Assembly (NCBI GenBank): GCA_013154295.1
Contig: JAADCS010000008.1
Span: forward strand, 1-57,425
Reading direction: 5' to 3'
Source of the DNA: Thermotogae bacterium
Lineage (GTDB): Bacteria; Hydrothermota; Hydrothermia; LBFQ01
DNA: 57,425 nt
Positions 18,201 to 25,913 of this stretch are shown here, piece after piece; the first letter of the stretch is position 1, and the number at the start of each line of letters is the position of its first letter. Position numbers and translations under genes: made by a program. A model generated the notes under the pieces. That model was not told the DNA's origin, did no database searches, and saw only the letters and a program-made list of their open reading frames with translations.

Positions 18201-19722
18201 AGTCCTCCTTAGTGAACTTTTCAACATCTTCGGCCGGTATTCCGTACCCTTCGAGATCCCTTAGATGTTTTTCAAAGTCAAGGCGGGCGTTTATTTTGTA
18301 CCTACCTACCCTACCCAAATACGTCTTATCCGGTGAGAAAAAGTAGGCCCTTAGGAACTCTTCGGCCGTCTCCAAGGTGGAAGATGAGAACCTTATGGTC
18401 CTGTAGATAAAACGGATGGCTTCCTCCTTGGTTCGCATCTTATCATCCTTCAGAGCCTTGTATATGAGTGAAACGGCAGGATCCTTGGGATCGAAGACCT
18501 TCACCTTCGCCACGCGATGTTCCTTAAGGATCTCAAGTATGTTATCGTCTATGAGAATCGGTTCGACGTTTTTATCCTTTTTGGATTCTTTGAACATGGG
18601 GACGATTATCTCTCCATCCTCATTCACCACATCCTCCGCCAGATAGTATCCTTTCGCCTCGGACACCGATACCTCTTTAGCTATGTGGCCGATGGCCACT
18701 TTAACTATCTGGCGAGGCGTTTCAAGTCCCATGAACCTTAGGAATCGGGTAAGATAGAACTTTCTCTTGCGAAGGACGAAATAAATACCTTTCTCACCCT
18801 CTATACGGAGTTCCATCCAGGGTCCCCTGTAGGGTATGAGCAAGGCTTTGAAGATCTTATTCAAGCCCTCTTCGTCTACTACGAAGTATATCCCTGGAGA
18901 GCGGTGTATCTGGCTTATAACCACCCTCTCAACACCCTGAACGACGAAAGTCCCCCTTTCGGTCATGTAAGGGATGTCGGTAAAGTAAACTACATCTTCT
19001 CTTTCTTCCTCTAACATACCGTTTTCGTCAAACACCCTTTCTATCACCCGTATATGGATCGGAACCGAATAGGTGAGATCCTTCTTCTGGGCATCCTCTG
19101 GGGTGCGGGAAGGCCTCCCTACCTTGTAGTCCAAGTACTCTATTTCAACACGTCCGGATGTACTCTGGATGGGAAAGATCTCCCTTAAAATTTGGTGCAG
19201 GCTCGTTCTTGAACGTGGATCGGAATAATCGAAGAAGGAGTCTTCCACCTCGTAGCGCAGGGATCCGATCCGGGTGGCCACCTCATTCTTGAACTTCTCA
19301 ATTGACTCTTTAGATAGTCCAACGAAACCGATTCGGGTGTCGGGATGGGAGGCCGTGAGATCCAGGAGGCGTTTCATCTCCTCTCTGCTATAGGATCTCT
19401 TAGGCAAAACGATATAATGCTGTTGGGGTTTAGGTATATCCTCCCGCGTCACTTCTTCTCCGAACTCGTCCCTCAGTATGGTTTCAAATTCCTTGGCCAG
19501 TTCGTAACGCTCACTCGTTTTCCCTTTATAAACCTTTATGGCTAAAGCCCATCTTTCGGCCAGATCCCGCAAAAAGTTCAAGAGAGCATTCCCACGACTG
19601 GTAGGACTCCATAGGACGTTGAACCTCTCAGCCAGAAAATCATCATAAGATTTAAGCTGCAAAGCCAAAAGATAGGGTATATCCTTCTCCTCTATCTTTC
19701 CTACCCTCACAACCTGTTGCAT
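15289..19722 (-). CDS. rpoB: DNA-directed RNA polymerase subunit beta
   Basis: The 1477-residue beta subunit is long for the family, similar to lineages with extra lineage-specific inserts. The rifampicin-pocket segment reads [18 protein letters not shown]; the position equal to E. coli His526 is Asn (codon at 17905-17907), whereas Asp516 and Ser531 are conserved. The C-terminal [16 protein letters not shown] and [24 protein letters not shown] blocks are intact. AGGAGG precedes the ATG. A 9-bp hairpin lies between rplL and this gene. Confidence 0.97.
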   Translation of the reverse strand: [1477 protein letters not shown]

Positions 19723-19746
19723 GGGTTCCTCCTTTTAAACGCCAAA

Positions 19747-19774
19747 GAGGGGAAGCCCTTGGTGACTTCCCCTC
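19747..19774 (-). terminator. rplL-rpoB intercistronic hairpin (attenuator-like)
   Basis: GAGGGGAAG and CTTCCCCTC form a perfect 9-bp stem with a 10-nt loop in the 70-bp gap between rplL and rpoB. Only TTTGGCGTTT follows, so it is probably a partial terminator or RNA-processing site. Placement matches the attenuator known in this gap in E. coli. Confidence 0.6.
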
Positions 19775-19792
19775 GTATCTCGGTGCGCGGTT

Positions 19793-20179
19793 TTACTTGA
19801 GTTCAACCTTGGCCCCAGCCGCCTCAAATTTCTTCTTGATCTCCTCGGCCTCCTCTTTGGAGACTCCTTCCTTTATAACCTTGGGCAGACCCTCTATCAT
19901 GGCTTTGGCCTCTTTGAGGCCCACACCGGTGACCTCGCGGATCACTTTCAGGGCCTTTATCTTGTTGTCTATGGCCGTCAGGACCACGTCAAAGGAGGTC
20001 TTCTCCTCCTCCTGTGCCTCGGCACCGGCGGCGCCGGGGACAGCGGCTACGGCCACAGGGGCGGCGGCACTGACGCCGAACTTGTCCTCCAAAGCTTTGA
20101 CAAGCTCGGCGAGTTCCAAAACCGTCAGCTGCTCAATTGCGGCGACTATCTCCTCCACCGAGAGTTTTTTCTCTGTCAT
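19793..20179 (-). CDS. rplL: 50S ribosomal protein L7/L12
   Basis: L7/L12 forms the flexible stalk that recruits translation factors. The 128-residue protein has the N-terminal dimerization helices, an Ala/Pro-rich hinge ([13 protein letters not shown], about 37-50), and the C-terminal domain with [28 protein letters not shown] precedes the ATG, and only 3 bp separate it from rplJ. Confidence 0.97.
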   Translation of the reverse strand: MTEKKLSVEEIVAAIEQLTVLELAELVKALEDKFGVSAAAPVAVAAVPGAAGAEAQEEEKTSFDVVLTAIDNKIKALKVIREVTGVGLKEAKAMIEGLPKVIKEGVSKEEAEEIKKKFEAAGAKVELK

Positions 20180-20182
20180 CTT

Positions 20183-20707
20183 CTAACCCTCCTTTTCTTT
20201 CTTTTCCTTTATAGCGTTAATCGCATATACGAGGTTACGCATAACACCACTCAGAACCCCCACGATACCGTAAAGGGGACCAGCCACGGCTCCCACGACC
20301 TGGGCACGTAGTTCTTGAGTCGAGGGAAGTTTGGCCAACCTCTCTATCTCCTCCTTATCCAAAAACTGTCCATGCATTATACCGGCCTTCAGCTCTCCCT
20401 TTTCCACCTCTTTGGAGAAGTCGGCGAATATCTTGACCGGCTCCACCTCATCGGAAAATGATATGATTATGGCCGTAGGACCGACTAAGACGTCCGTTAT
20501 CTCCGGTATCTTATCGGCGAAGACCAACTTCATGAGATTGTTCTTTACGACCTTAACGTTGTAGCCCTTCTCCTTGAGCTGTTTTCGTAGATCGTTCATC
20601 TCCGCCACGGTTAGCCCCTTGAAATCGAAGAGAGCTATCATAGTGGCCTCCTCTCCCCACTGGCGGAGTTGTTCGAGCATCTTAGTTTTCCACTCTCTCG
20701 TCTTCAT
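20183..20707 (-). CDS. rplJ: 50S ribosomal protein L10
   Basis: L10 anchors the L7/L12 dimers to the ribosome and, in many bacteria, represses its own operon. The 174-residue protein shows the family pattern FKGLTVAEMNDLRKQLKEKGY, VVKNNLMKLV and the C-terminal helix that binds L12. The start overlaps the rplA stop by 4 bp, with an AGGGGGG Shine-Dalgarno. I did not find an obvious L10 leader structure because the upstream space is inside rplA. Confidence 0.96.
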   Translation of the reverse strand: MKTREWKTKMLEQLRQWGEEATMIALFDFKGLTVAEMNDLRKQLKEKGYNVKVVKNNLMKLVFADKIPEITDVLVGPTAIIISFSDEVEPVKIFADFSKEVEKGELKAGIMHGQFLDKEEIERLAKLPSTQELRAQVVGAVAGPLYGIVGVLSGVMRNLVYAINAIKEKKEKEG

Positions 20708-21429
20708 ATCTTAACCCCCCTCTTACGTAATTCGTTTATAACGTCGTTGAGATCCACCTTCACCGAGGGTCCCATGGTGGTCGTCAGGTATACGGACTTG
20801 AAAAGACTCCCCTTAACTCCCTGGGGTTTGTTGCGAGCTATCTCCTCCAAAACCGTCATGGCATTCTCGTAGAGCTGTTCAGGGGTAAAGTCGGTCTTAC
20901 CGATGATAACGTGGATGTTACCCGTCTTATCGTTGCGAATTTCAACGCGACCCTTTTTAAGTTCCCTGACCACATCGCCGACGTTCTGGGTGACGGTACC
21001 GGTTTTGGGACTGGGCATCAGGCCTCTTGGCCCCAAAATGCGACCCAGCTTACCCACCTCTCTCATAGCTTCTGGTGTGGCCACCACCGCATCGAAATCC
21101 AACCATCCCTGTTTGATCTTCTCAATGTACTCCTTGAAACCTACGTAGTCAGCTCCAGCTTCCTTGGCCTCCTTCTCCTTTTCGGGGTTACTGGTTAGAA
21201 CTAACACCCGGACCTTCCTACCGGTGCCATGGGGAAGTACGACAGGTATACGGATGTTCTGTTCAGGTTTGCGAGGATCTATGTTCAGCCGAGCGTGAAG
21301 TTCAACCGATTCTGTGAAACGGGCACTTTGGAACTTACGTACCATCTCGACGGCCTCTTTGAGAGGATACGTTTTGCTTAGATCAAACATTTCTAAGAGT
21401 TTGCGGTATCTCTTTCCAACTTTGGCCAT
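20704..21429 (-). CDS. rplA: 50S ribosomal protein L1
   Basis: L1 binds 23S rRNA at the mobile stalk near the E site. The 241-residue sequence has the expected RKLLEMFD N-terminus, [52 protein letters not shown], and the C-terminal [33 protein letters not shown] lies before the ATG, and only 1 bp separates it from rplK. Confidence 0.97.
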   Translation of the reverse strand: MAKVGKRYRKLLEMFDLSKTYPLKEAVEMVRKFQSARFTESVELHARLNIDPRKPEQNIRIPVVLPHGTGRKVRVLVLTSNPEKEKEAKEAGADYVGFKEYIEKIKQGWLDFDAVVATPEAMREVGKLGRILGPRGLMPSPKTGTVTQNVGDVVRELKKGRVEIRNDKTGNIHVIIGKTDFTPEQLYENAMTVLEEIARNKPQGVKGSLFKSVYLTTTMGPSVKVDLNDVINELRKRGVKI

Positions 21430-21430
21430 C

Positions 21431-21871
21431 TCAACCCTCCACGATCTTTATACCCATGCTACGGGCGGTTCCTTCTATCATGCGGACGGCAGCTTCAAGA
21501 TCGGTGGTATTCAGATCGGGCATCTTCTGCTTGGCTATTTCCACGACCTGAGAGCGCTTTACGGTGCCTACCACCTGTTTTCCAGGTTCACTGGCGCCTT
21601 TCTCAACGCCTGCGGCCTTCTTGAGAAGTACGGAGGCCGGTGGCGTTTTGAACTCAAGGTCAAACGTCCTATCTTTGTATATGGTTATGACGACGGGAAT
21701 GATAAGACCCATCTTGTCCCGTGTGGCATCGTTAAACTGCTTTACAAATTGCATCAAGTTGATGCCATAGGGACTGAGTGTGGGTCCCACCGGAGGCGCA
21801 GGAGAAGCCTGACCGGCGGGGAGCTGGAGTTTTACCGTCGCCACGACCTCCTTCTTCCTTTTTCTGGCCAT
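21431..21871 (-). CDS. rplK: 50S ribosomal protein L11
   Basis: L11 forms part of the GTPase-associated centre. The 146-residue protein carries the N-terminal [29 protein letters not shown] block and C-terminal [25 protein letters not shown] precedes the ATG. The order nusG-rplK-rplA-rplJ-rplL is the common bacterial arrangement. Confidence 0.97.
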   Translation of the reverse strand: MARKRKKEVVATVKLQLPAGQASPAPPVGPTLSPYGINLMQFVKQFNDATRDKMGLIIPVVITIYKDRTFDLEFKTPPASVLLKKAAGVEKGASEPGKQVVGTVKRSQVVEIAKQKMPDLNTTDLEAAVRMIEGTARSMGIKIVEG

Positions 21872-21883
21872 CTTTCAACCTCC

Positions 21884-22810
21884 TTAGCTTATCCTTTCAA
21901 CCATGGGGAACCTAAAGTCCAGTTCCAAGTACTTCCCAAACTCCTTAACTTTAACCTTCACCAATCCCTTCTCCTCGTTTATATCAACCACCTCCCCCTT
22001 TCTGCCTCTGAACGCACCTTCTACTATCTTGACCTTATCGCCTACCTCAAACGGCGTCTTGCGCTTACTCTCCTCCTCTTGCTGGCGAATTAGTTCCTCT
22101 ATGCGACGTATCTCCTCTTCACTCATCTTCATGTATGCGGGTTCTCCGGTTTCGGGATCCCTCGCTCTGATAGGTCGGGTGCGGGAGATCATCTGAGTGA
22201 TCCTATCTATGACCTTTTGGTCTTCCTCCATCTTTATGAAGATGTAACCCCGATATATCGGTTTTTCTATTACTCGCGTTTCCTCTATGGTTTCGTATTG
22301 ACCTGGTCCAGGTTTTAGGACGCTCCTCTTAATAGAGTATGATATACCCCATTCCTTTAGTTTCTTCTCCAAATCCGGTAGCACCCTTTCGTTTATACCC
22401 ATAATGGTAGGTTTTAAACCTAAGGCCTTTAGCAGTTTGAAGAGATCCTCAAGGCGGTAACGATCCACCTTAACAAAGCGATACACGCCACGCTTTATCT
22501 CCTCCACAGGATAGGGAAGATCGGCTATAGAACTGAGTTTTCCTCTAAAACCTATGGGGTAAGACTGAACACTTTTAGTAAACTCGACCGGAATACCGTT
22601 CTTCCAATCTTCAACGATTATATCAACGAGGCGAGGTTTTCTTTTGCGTTTGATAAAACGGGTGGTACGTATGGTGGGGACGAATACGCTTTCAACTTTA
22701 TCCTCAAGCTTCAAATCTTTGATTAACTTCTCAATTCTCCTCTTGGTACGGAGTTCTTGACCCGATACGGTCCAAAATACTAGCCAGTTCTTTTCCTTCA
22801 CATCCTTCAT
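21884..22810 (-). CDS. nusG: Transcription factor NusG with a large insertion in the NGN domain
   Basis: NusG binds RNA polymerase and affects pausing and Rho action. Its N-terminal domain starts normally (LVFWTVSGQELRTKRRIEKLI ... VFVPT), but about 125 residues (roughly 50-175) intervene before the expected IEKPIYRGYIFIKM strand. The KOW domain is at the C-terminus (FEVGDKVKIVEGAFRGRKGEVVDI). Total length is 308 residues against about 180 usual; NusG of Thermotoga and Aquifex is also enlarged by inserts in this domain. AGGAGGG precedes the ATG. Confidence 0.95.
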   Translation of the reverse strand: MKDVKEKNWLVFWTVSGQELRTKRRIEKLIKDLKLEDKVESVFVPTIRTTRFIKRKRKPRLVDIIVEDWKNGIPVEFTKSVQSYPIGFRGKLSSIADLPYPVEEIKRGVYRFVKVDRYRLEDLFKLLKALGLKPTIMGINERVLPDLEKKLKEWGISYSIKRSVLKPGPGQYETIEETRVIEKPIYRGYIFIKMEEDQKVIDRITQMISRTRPIRARDPETGEPAYMKMSEEEIRRIEELIRQQEEESKRKTPFEVGDKVKIVEGAFRGRKGEVVDINEEKGLVKVKVKEFGKYLELDFRFPMVERIS

Positions 22811-22817
22811 AATACCT

Positions 22818-23054
22818 TTACCCTCCTAAAATCATCAGTACAACCCGCGAAATGAGGAAGTCGGAGATCCATATAAAAAGGGTGGTGAAGGCGGATATAG
22901 CTAAGACGCCAGCGGTCCCCACTACCAGGCTGTTCCAATCGGGCCATGTTAGGCGGCCCAACTCCTCCTTCATTTCCTCCATAAACTCTGGTAAGTTAAA
23001 GATCACCTCCCCTAACTTCCTAAGGGTTTCCTTTAGGGATTGCATTACGTTCAT
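22818..23054 (-). CDS. secE: Preprotein translocase subunit SecE
   Basis: SecE stabilizes the SecY channel. The 78-residue protein has the conserved amphipathic segment FMEEMKEELGRLTWPDWNSLV followed by a single C-terminal membrane helix. AAGGAGG precedes the ATG, and its start overlaps the rpmG stop by 4 bp. Confidence 0.95.
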   Translation of the reverse strand: MNVMQSLKETLRKLGEVIFNLPEFMEEMKEELGRLTWPDWNSLVVGTAGVLAISAFTTLFIWISDFLISRVVLMILGG

Positions 23055-23218
23055 ATGCGAGCCTCCTTGTGGAGCGTATGTTTACGGCACCACTTACAGT
23101 ATTTTCGTAGCTCCATCTTCTTCCTGTTGGAGCGCTGTTTACTTATGGCGTAATTAAATCTACCACACACACTACACTTCAAGCCTACAGTGTGTCTTCC
23201 TTGGGTCTTTTTGGCCAT
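23051..23218 (-). CDS. rpmG: 50S ribosomal protein L33
   Basis: L33 of 55 residues with the zinc-ribbon cysteine pairs CSVCGRFNY and CKWCRKH. The start is ATG at 23218 (MAKKTQGR); a longer in-frame reading would run into tRNA-Trp. The ATG is only 3 nt (TTT) after the tRNA discriminator base, so the mRNA 5' end is probably made by tRNA 3' processing and there is no room for a ribosome binding site. Confidence 0.95.
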   Translation of the reverse strand: MAKKTQGRHTVGLKCSVCGRFNYAISKQRSNRKKMELRKYCKWCRKHTLHKEARI

Positions 23219-23221
23219 AAA

Positions 23222-23295
23222 CAGGGCCGGAGGGACTCGAACCCCCAACCTGCGGATTTGGAATCCGCCGCTCTACCAAATTGAGCTACGGCCCT
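23222..23295 (-). tRNA. tRNA-Trp (anticodon CCA)
   Basis: Cloverleaf with acceptor AGGGCCG/CGGCCCT, anticodon stem GCGGA/TCCGC around loop TTCCAAA (anticodon CCA), T arm GGTTCGAGTC, and discriminator G as expected for Trp. The 3' CCA is not encoded. It is the first element of the rpmG-secE-nusG-ribosomal-RNAP unit; tRNA-Trp before secE is common in bacteria. Confidence 0.95.
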
Positions 23296-23328
23296 ACAAA
23301 AAAACTTCCACCCTCCCTTGCGGAAGGT

Positions 23329-23334
23329 ATTATA
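23329..23334 (-). promoter_or_regulatory. -10 element (TATAAT) of the tRNA-Trp/ribosomal/RNAP unit
   Basis: TATAAT lies 33 bp upstream of tRNA-Trp, with a possible -35 TTCACA 18 bp further upstream. This is the only visible promoter for the whole 12-kb unit down to rpoC. Confidence 0.6.
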
Positions 23335-23418
23335 CGGTCGTTTTACATCGTGTGTGAAACCAAAGATAAAGAAGAATACCGACCCAAAAGATAAGGTAAG
23401 CTGCTATTAGATAGACCA

Positions 23419-23763
23419 TCAGCGCAAAATCAAATGTGGTACCTCATCGGCGTTTGGAGAAAAGAGATGGAGGCTATCTACCAACTTACCACCCTCTTGG
23501 GAGTAAACGTAACCGACTAAAGCGTGGGAGCCGGGGTTACACCGTTGCAAACGATCCAAAGCCATAAGAACCCCAACGACACCGTATTCCTCTACGGCTT
23601 TACGACCGTATCGGGAGCAGCTTATGGGATGGGCGAAGTTGCATACATCAGGTTGTATATCGGATAGAAAAAATTGGTATATCCTTATAAAGGACCATGC
23701 CAACAGTTTCGGGGGATTGGAAACGACCTGCGGCGGTATAGCCGCCAAAACGAACGCCAACAT
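23419..23763 (-). CDS. yidD: YidD-family membrane protein insertion factor
   Basis: YidD proteins help YidC-dependent membrane protein insertion. The family core is visible: IRIYQFFLSDI, CNFAHPISCSRYGRKAVEEYG and MALDRLQRCNPG, matching the canonical PSCSxY/A and RLxRCxP motifs. The N-terminus has a hydrophobic stretch that may be a signal or anchor. The start is ATG at 23763, 9 nt after a TAGAAT box; a TTG one codon earlier is also possible. It does not sit beside rnpA or yidC as it often does. Confidence 0.88.
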   Translation of the reverse strand: MLAFVLAAIPPQVVSNPPKLLAWSFIRIYQFFLSDIQPDVCNFAHPISCSRYGRKAVEEYGVVGVLMALDRLQRCNPGSHALVGYVYSQEGGKLVDSLHLFSPNADEVPHLILR

Positions 23764-23772
23764 CAACAGGCT

Positions 23773-23778
23773 ATTCTA
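23773..23778 (-). promoter_or_regulatory. -10 element (TAGAAT) of yidD
   Basis: TAGAAT ends 9 nt before the yidD ATG, in a 57-bp divergent intergenic region shared with the protease gene on the other strand. Confidence 0.6.
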
Positions 23779-23806
23779 CAGCCGGAATGAAGTTCTTTAT
23801 CCGGCA

Positions 23807-23812
23807 TATAAT
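23807..23812 (+). promoter_or_regulatory. -10 element (TATAAT) of the ClpP-like protease gene
   Basis: TATAAT ends 8 nt before the ATG at 23821. No clear -35 is visible 16-18 bp upstream. Confidence 0.65.
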
Positions 23813-23820
23813 ACTTCGTC

Positions 23821-24669
23821 ATGGGAGGTTTAGATCTGCTTTTCCTTCTTATCTTTTTGATGTCGCTTCAACCCGTTATACAGAGAAAGATGCTTCAGAA
23901 TGCCCGTTTAAACAAAATACGGGAGATAGAGCGGAAACGAGGAAGCCGTGTCATAACCCTTATACACAGGCAGGAAACGGTAGGATTCTTCGGTCTTCCG
24001 ATCTCACGGTTTATAGATATTGAAGATTCGGAGGCCATACTTAGGGCCATACACATGACAGACGATAACGTACCCATAGATCTGATAATTCACACTCCGG
24101 GAGGACTGGTTTTAGCGGCAGGGCAGATAGCGAGAGCTTTGAAACGGCATAAGGCTAAAACCACGGTTATAGTGCCTCATTATGCCATGAGCGGAGGAAC
24201 GCTGATAGCTCTGGCTGCCGACGAGATACTGATGAACCCTGATGCGGTTTTGGGTCCCGTGGACCCTCAGCTCGGTTTTGCCAACTCGGTGGTACCGGCA
24301 GCTTCCGTTCTAAAGGTCGTTGAGAGTAAACCTCCGGATAAGGTGGAGGACCGAACCCTCATACTCGCGGACGTGTCGCGTAAAGCTATAAAACAGATGG
24401 AAAGCTTCGTGTTATCTCTCCTTAAAGATAAGATGGAAGAGGAGAGAGCCAGAAAGGTGGCTAAGGATCTAACTTCTGGGAAATGGACTCACGATTATCC
24501 ATTGACAGTAGAGGATCTCACATCTATGGGTATAAAGGTTAGCCTGGACGTTCCCAAGGAGGTCTATGAACTCATGGAACTTTATAGAGCAGAGCAAGGT
24601 GCCTTGAGACGTCCTTCGGTGGAGTTCGTACCCACCTACCACGGTTTGCAGAAGGGAGAGAGTGGATAA
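23821..24669 (+). CDS. Membrane-anchored serine protease of the SDH/ClpP-like family
   Basis: A 282-residue protein with one N-terminal membrane segment (LLFLLIFLMSL) and a ClpP/crotonase-type protease domain. Blocks are IDLIIHTPGGLVLAAGQIARAL, VIVPHYAMSGGTLIALAADEILMNP (Ser in MSGG is the likely nucleophile) and VLGPVDPQLG. It resembles the serine dehydrogenase-proteinase family (PF01972), whose members are membrane proteases of unclear substrate. A YidD neighbour and an RseP elsewhere suggest general membrane-protein quality control, but this is inference. Confidence 0.85.
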   Translation: MGGLDLLFLLIFLMSLQPVIQRKMLQNARLNKIREIERKRGSRVITLIHRQETVGFFGLPISRFIDIEDSEAILRAIHMTDDNVPIDLIIHTPGGLVLAAGQIARALKRHKAKTTVIVPHYAMSGGTLIALAADEILMNPDAVLGPVDPQLGFANSVVPAASVLKVVESKPPDKVEDRTLILADVSRKAIKQMESFVLSLLKDKMEEERARKVAKDLTSGKWTHDYPLTVEDLTSMGIKVSLDVPKEVYELMELYRAEQGALRRPSVEFVPTYHGLQKGESG

Positions 24670-24967
24670 AAGGTTTGCACGATCCTCCGGTGGAAGTTTA
24701 GCAACTATTTACTTCACAGGGGTAAGTGGGAATGCCTTCGCTATAGAAACCGCGCCGGGGAACTGCGACCTCGCTGAAGACAGGGTGAATAAATTGAGGT
24801 GTGGCCATATAATATCTTTACCTCACAAAGGTTCCCTTAGAACGCATTCGCTGCCGTAGAAACCCTTTGACTTGGAGCGAGCGTTTGACCAGCATTGTTG
24901 GCCAAGGCGAATCATTTATGATTCAAAGAATCGGAGGGTTTCGAAAGTGTTCTAATCACCGTTCCTT

Positions 24968-25060
24968 TCACTTCCTACGATTGCAAGCCTTCATTGGAGA
25001 CTGGTAGTACGAACATCGCTTCGGTTTCACTCTGCGGCCAAACAGCCTCCAAGTGAAACC
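24968..25060 (-). pseudogene. Fragment resembling the C-terminus of an IS605-type TnpB protein
   Basis: On the minus strand 30 codons run from GFTWRLFGRRVKP to a TGA at 24968. The first 13 residues are identical to those in a second locus at 54647-54685. Basic, low-complexity tails after a GRxVKP-type segment are typical of TnpB ends, and the upstream reading frame is broken by a stop nearby. No transposase A, no TnpB core and no clear terminal hairpin of an IS200/IS605 element are present, so the TnpB assignment is tentative; the shared sequence itself is certain. Confidence 0.4.
25022..25060 (-). repeat. Dispersed 39-bp repeat, copy 1
   Basis: The minus strand matches 54647-54685 at 38 of 39 positions. 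The element has inverted ends, GGTTTCAC and GTGAAACC, so it can fold into a hairpin. It sits in a convergent intergenic gap. Confidence 0.8.
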
Positions 25061-25157
25061 ATCCCATGATCTGTTAATATGAATTTAATAGGCCTTTTCC
25101 CACCTTCTTGAACAAAACCCGTACCCAGCGAATGGCGATTTATGGAGTATCATTATC

Positions 25158-25901
25158 TCACTTTATCAGCACTTGAAATAGCGTCATGGCTATCACGGAA
25201 AGCGTCACGGCGGTAGCTACCATTTGGGAGGAAGTATCCTTGAGGGCATCCGATAGAAGCTCCGAAAAGGCTATCCAGAGCATAGCGCCGGCCGCGAACC
25301 CCAAACCCACGGGCAAAAAGGGTTTAAATATCTCAACGAAAACGTAAGCTGGAACTGCCATCAAAGGCTGGGGTAGCGATGTAAAGATGGCCCAAAGACC
25401 TGCCCATATCCAGGAAACTCCACGTGGCACCATCACCAGTGCAACAGCCAAACCTTCGGGGATGTTATGGACGGCTATGGCGAGACTTATAAAGGTACCG
25501 AACTTCTCTCCACCACCGAAGGAGACCCCAACCCCTATCCCCTCTGCAAAGGAGTGGGCTACCATCACACCTATGATTATCAGGACCTTACGGGCATCGG
25601 CACCGCTAAGTATCCCAAGGTGTATATCCTCGTGACCATGGAGAAGTTCATGACTGAGAATGATGAATCCTAAACCTGCCAAAACCCCCACCAACGTTCG
25701 CACCAAGCTGTAGCTCACCCCTTCGTTTATCAGACTGAAACTGGCTGTTATCATCAGGCCAGCGGCTATAGCGTTGGCTAGCCCCAAATATCGTCTTTTA
25801 AAACGCTTTACCACGGCAAAAGGCAAAGCTCCAAGACCTGTAGCCAGAGCGGTTATAAACGCATAGATAAAAACTTTCAAAACATCCACGGAACCCGACA
25901 C
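25158..25901 (-). CDS. ZIP-family divalent metal transporter
   Basis: ZIP proteins import Zn2+ and related metals. The 247-residue protein has about eight membrane helices. The metal-binding helices carry HNIPEGLAVAL (helix IV) and AHSFAEGIGVG, and the cytoplasmic loop has the histidine-rich SHELLHGHEDIHLG. It follows ispG by 9 bp, but a TAGAAT box made partly from the ispG stop codon predicts its own transcript. The start is GTG at 25901, 6 nt after that box. Metal specificity cannot be told. Confidence 0.9.
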   Translation of the reverse strand: MSGSVDVLKVFIYAFITALATGLGALPFAVVKRFKRRYLGLANAIAAGLMITASFSLINEGVSYSLVRTLVGVLAGLGFIILSHELLHGHEDIHLGILSGADARKVLIIIGVMVAHSFAEGIGVGVSFGGGEKFGTFISLAIAVHNIPEGLAVALVMVPRGVSWIWAGLWAIFTSLPQPLMAVPAYVFVEIFKPFLPVGLGFAAGAMLWIAFSELLSDALKDTSSQMVATAVTLSVIAMTLFQVLIK

Positions 25902-25907
25902 GCAAGT

Positions 25908-25913
25908 ATTCTA
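25908..25913 (-). promoter_or_regulatory. -10 element (TAGAAT) of the ZIP gene, fused to the ispG stop codon
   Basis: TAGAAT begins with the ispG TAG stop and ends 6 nt before the GTG start of the ZIP transporter. Confidence 0.6.

Larger units (their letters stand above)
24670..25157. other. Long convergent intergenic gap with decayed repeat
   Basis: No intact gene is visible between the protease and the ZIP transporter, which converge here. Contents are a possible structured stretch near 24859-24944 (outer pairing GAAACCC with GGGTTTC; inner perfect hairpin GAATCA-TTTA-TGATTC) and, on the minus strand, the remnant at 24968-25060. Short frames present lack family features. Confidence 0.5.

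Noticed and set aside
23298-23326. Terminator-like hairpin CTTCC/GGAAG followed by seven T just upstream of tRNA-Trp (possible attenuator)
   Set aside because: Most of the left arm would lie before the transcription start predicted from TATAAT at 23329-23334, so the hairpin would not form in the transcript; the stem is only 5 bp. It could at most stop read-through from upstream.
24662-24859. 65-codon frame after the ClpP-like protease
   Set aside because: It starts inside the end of the protease gene, has no -10 box or Shine-Dalgarno site and resembles no family I know.
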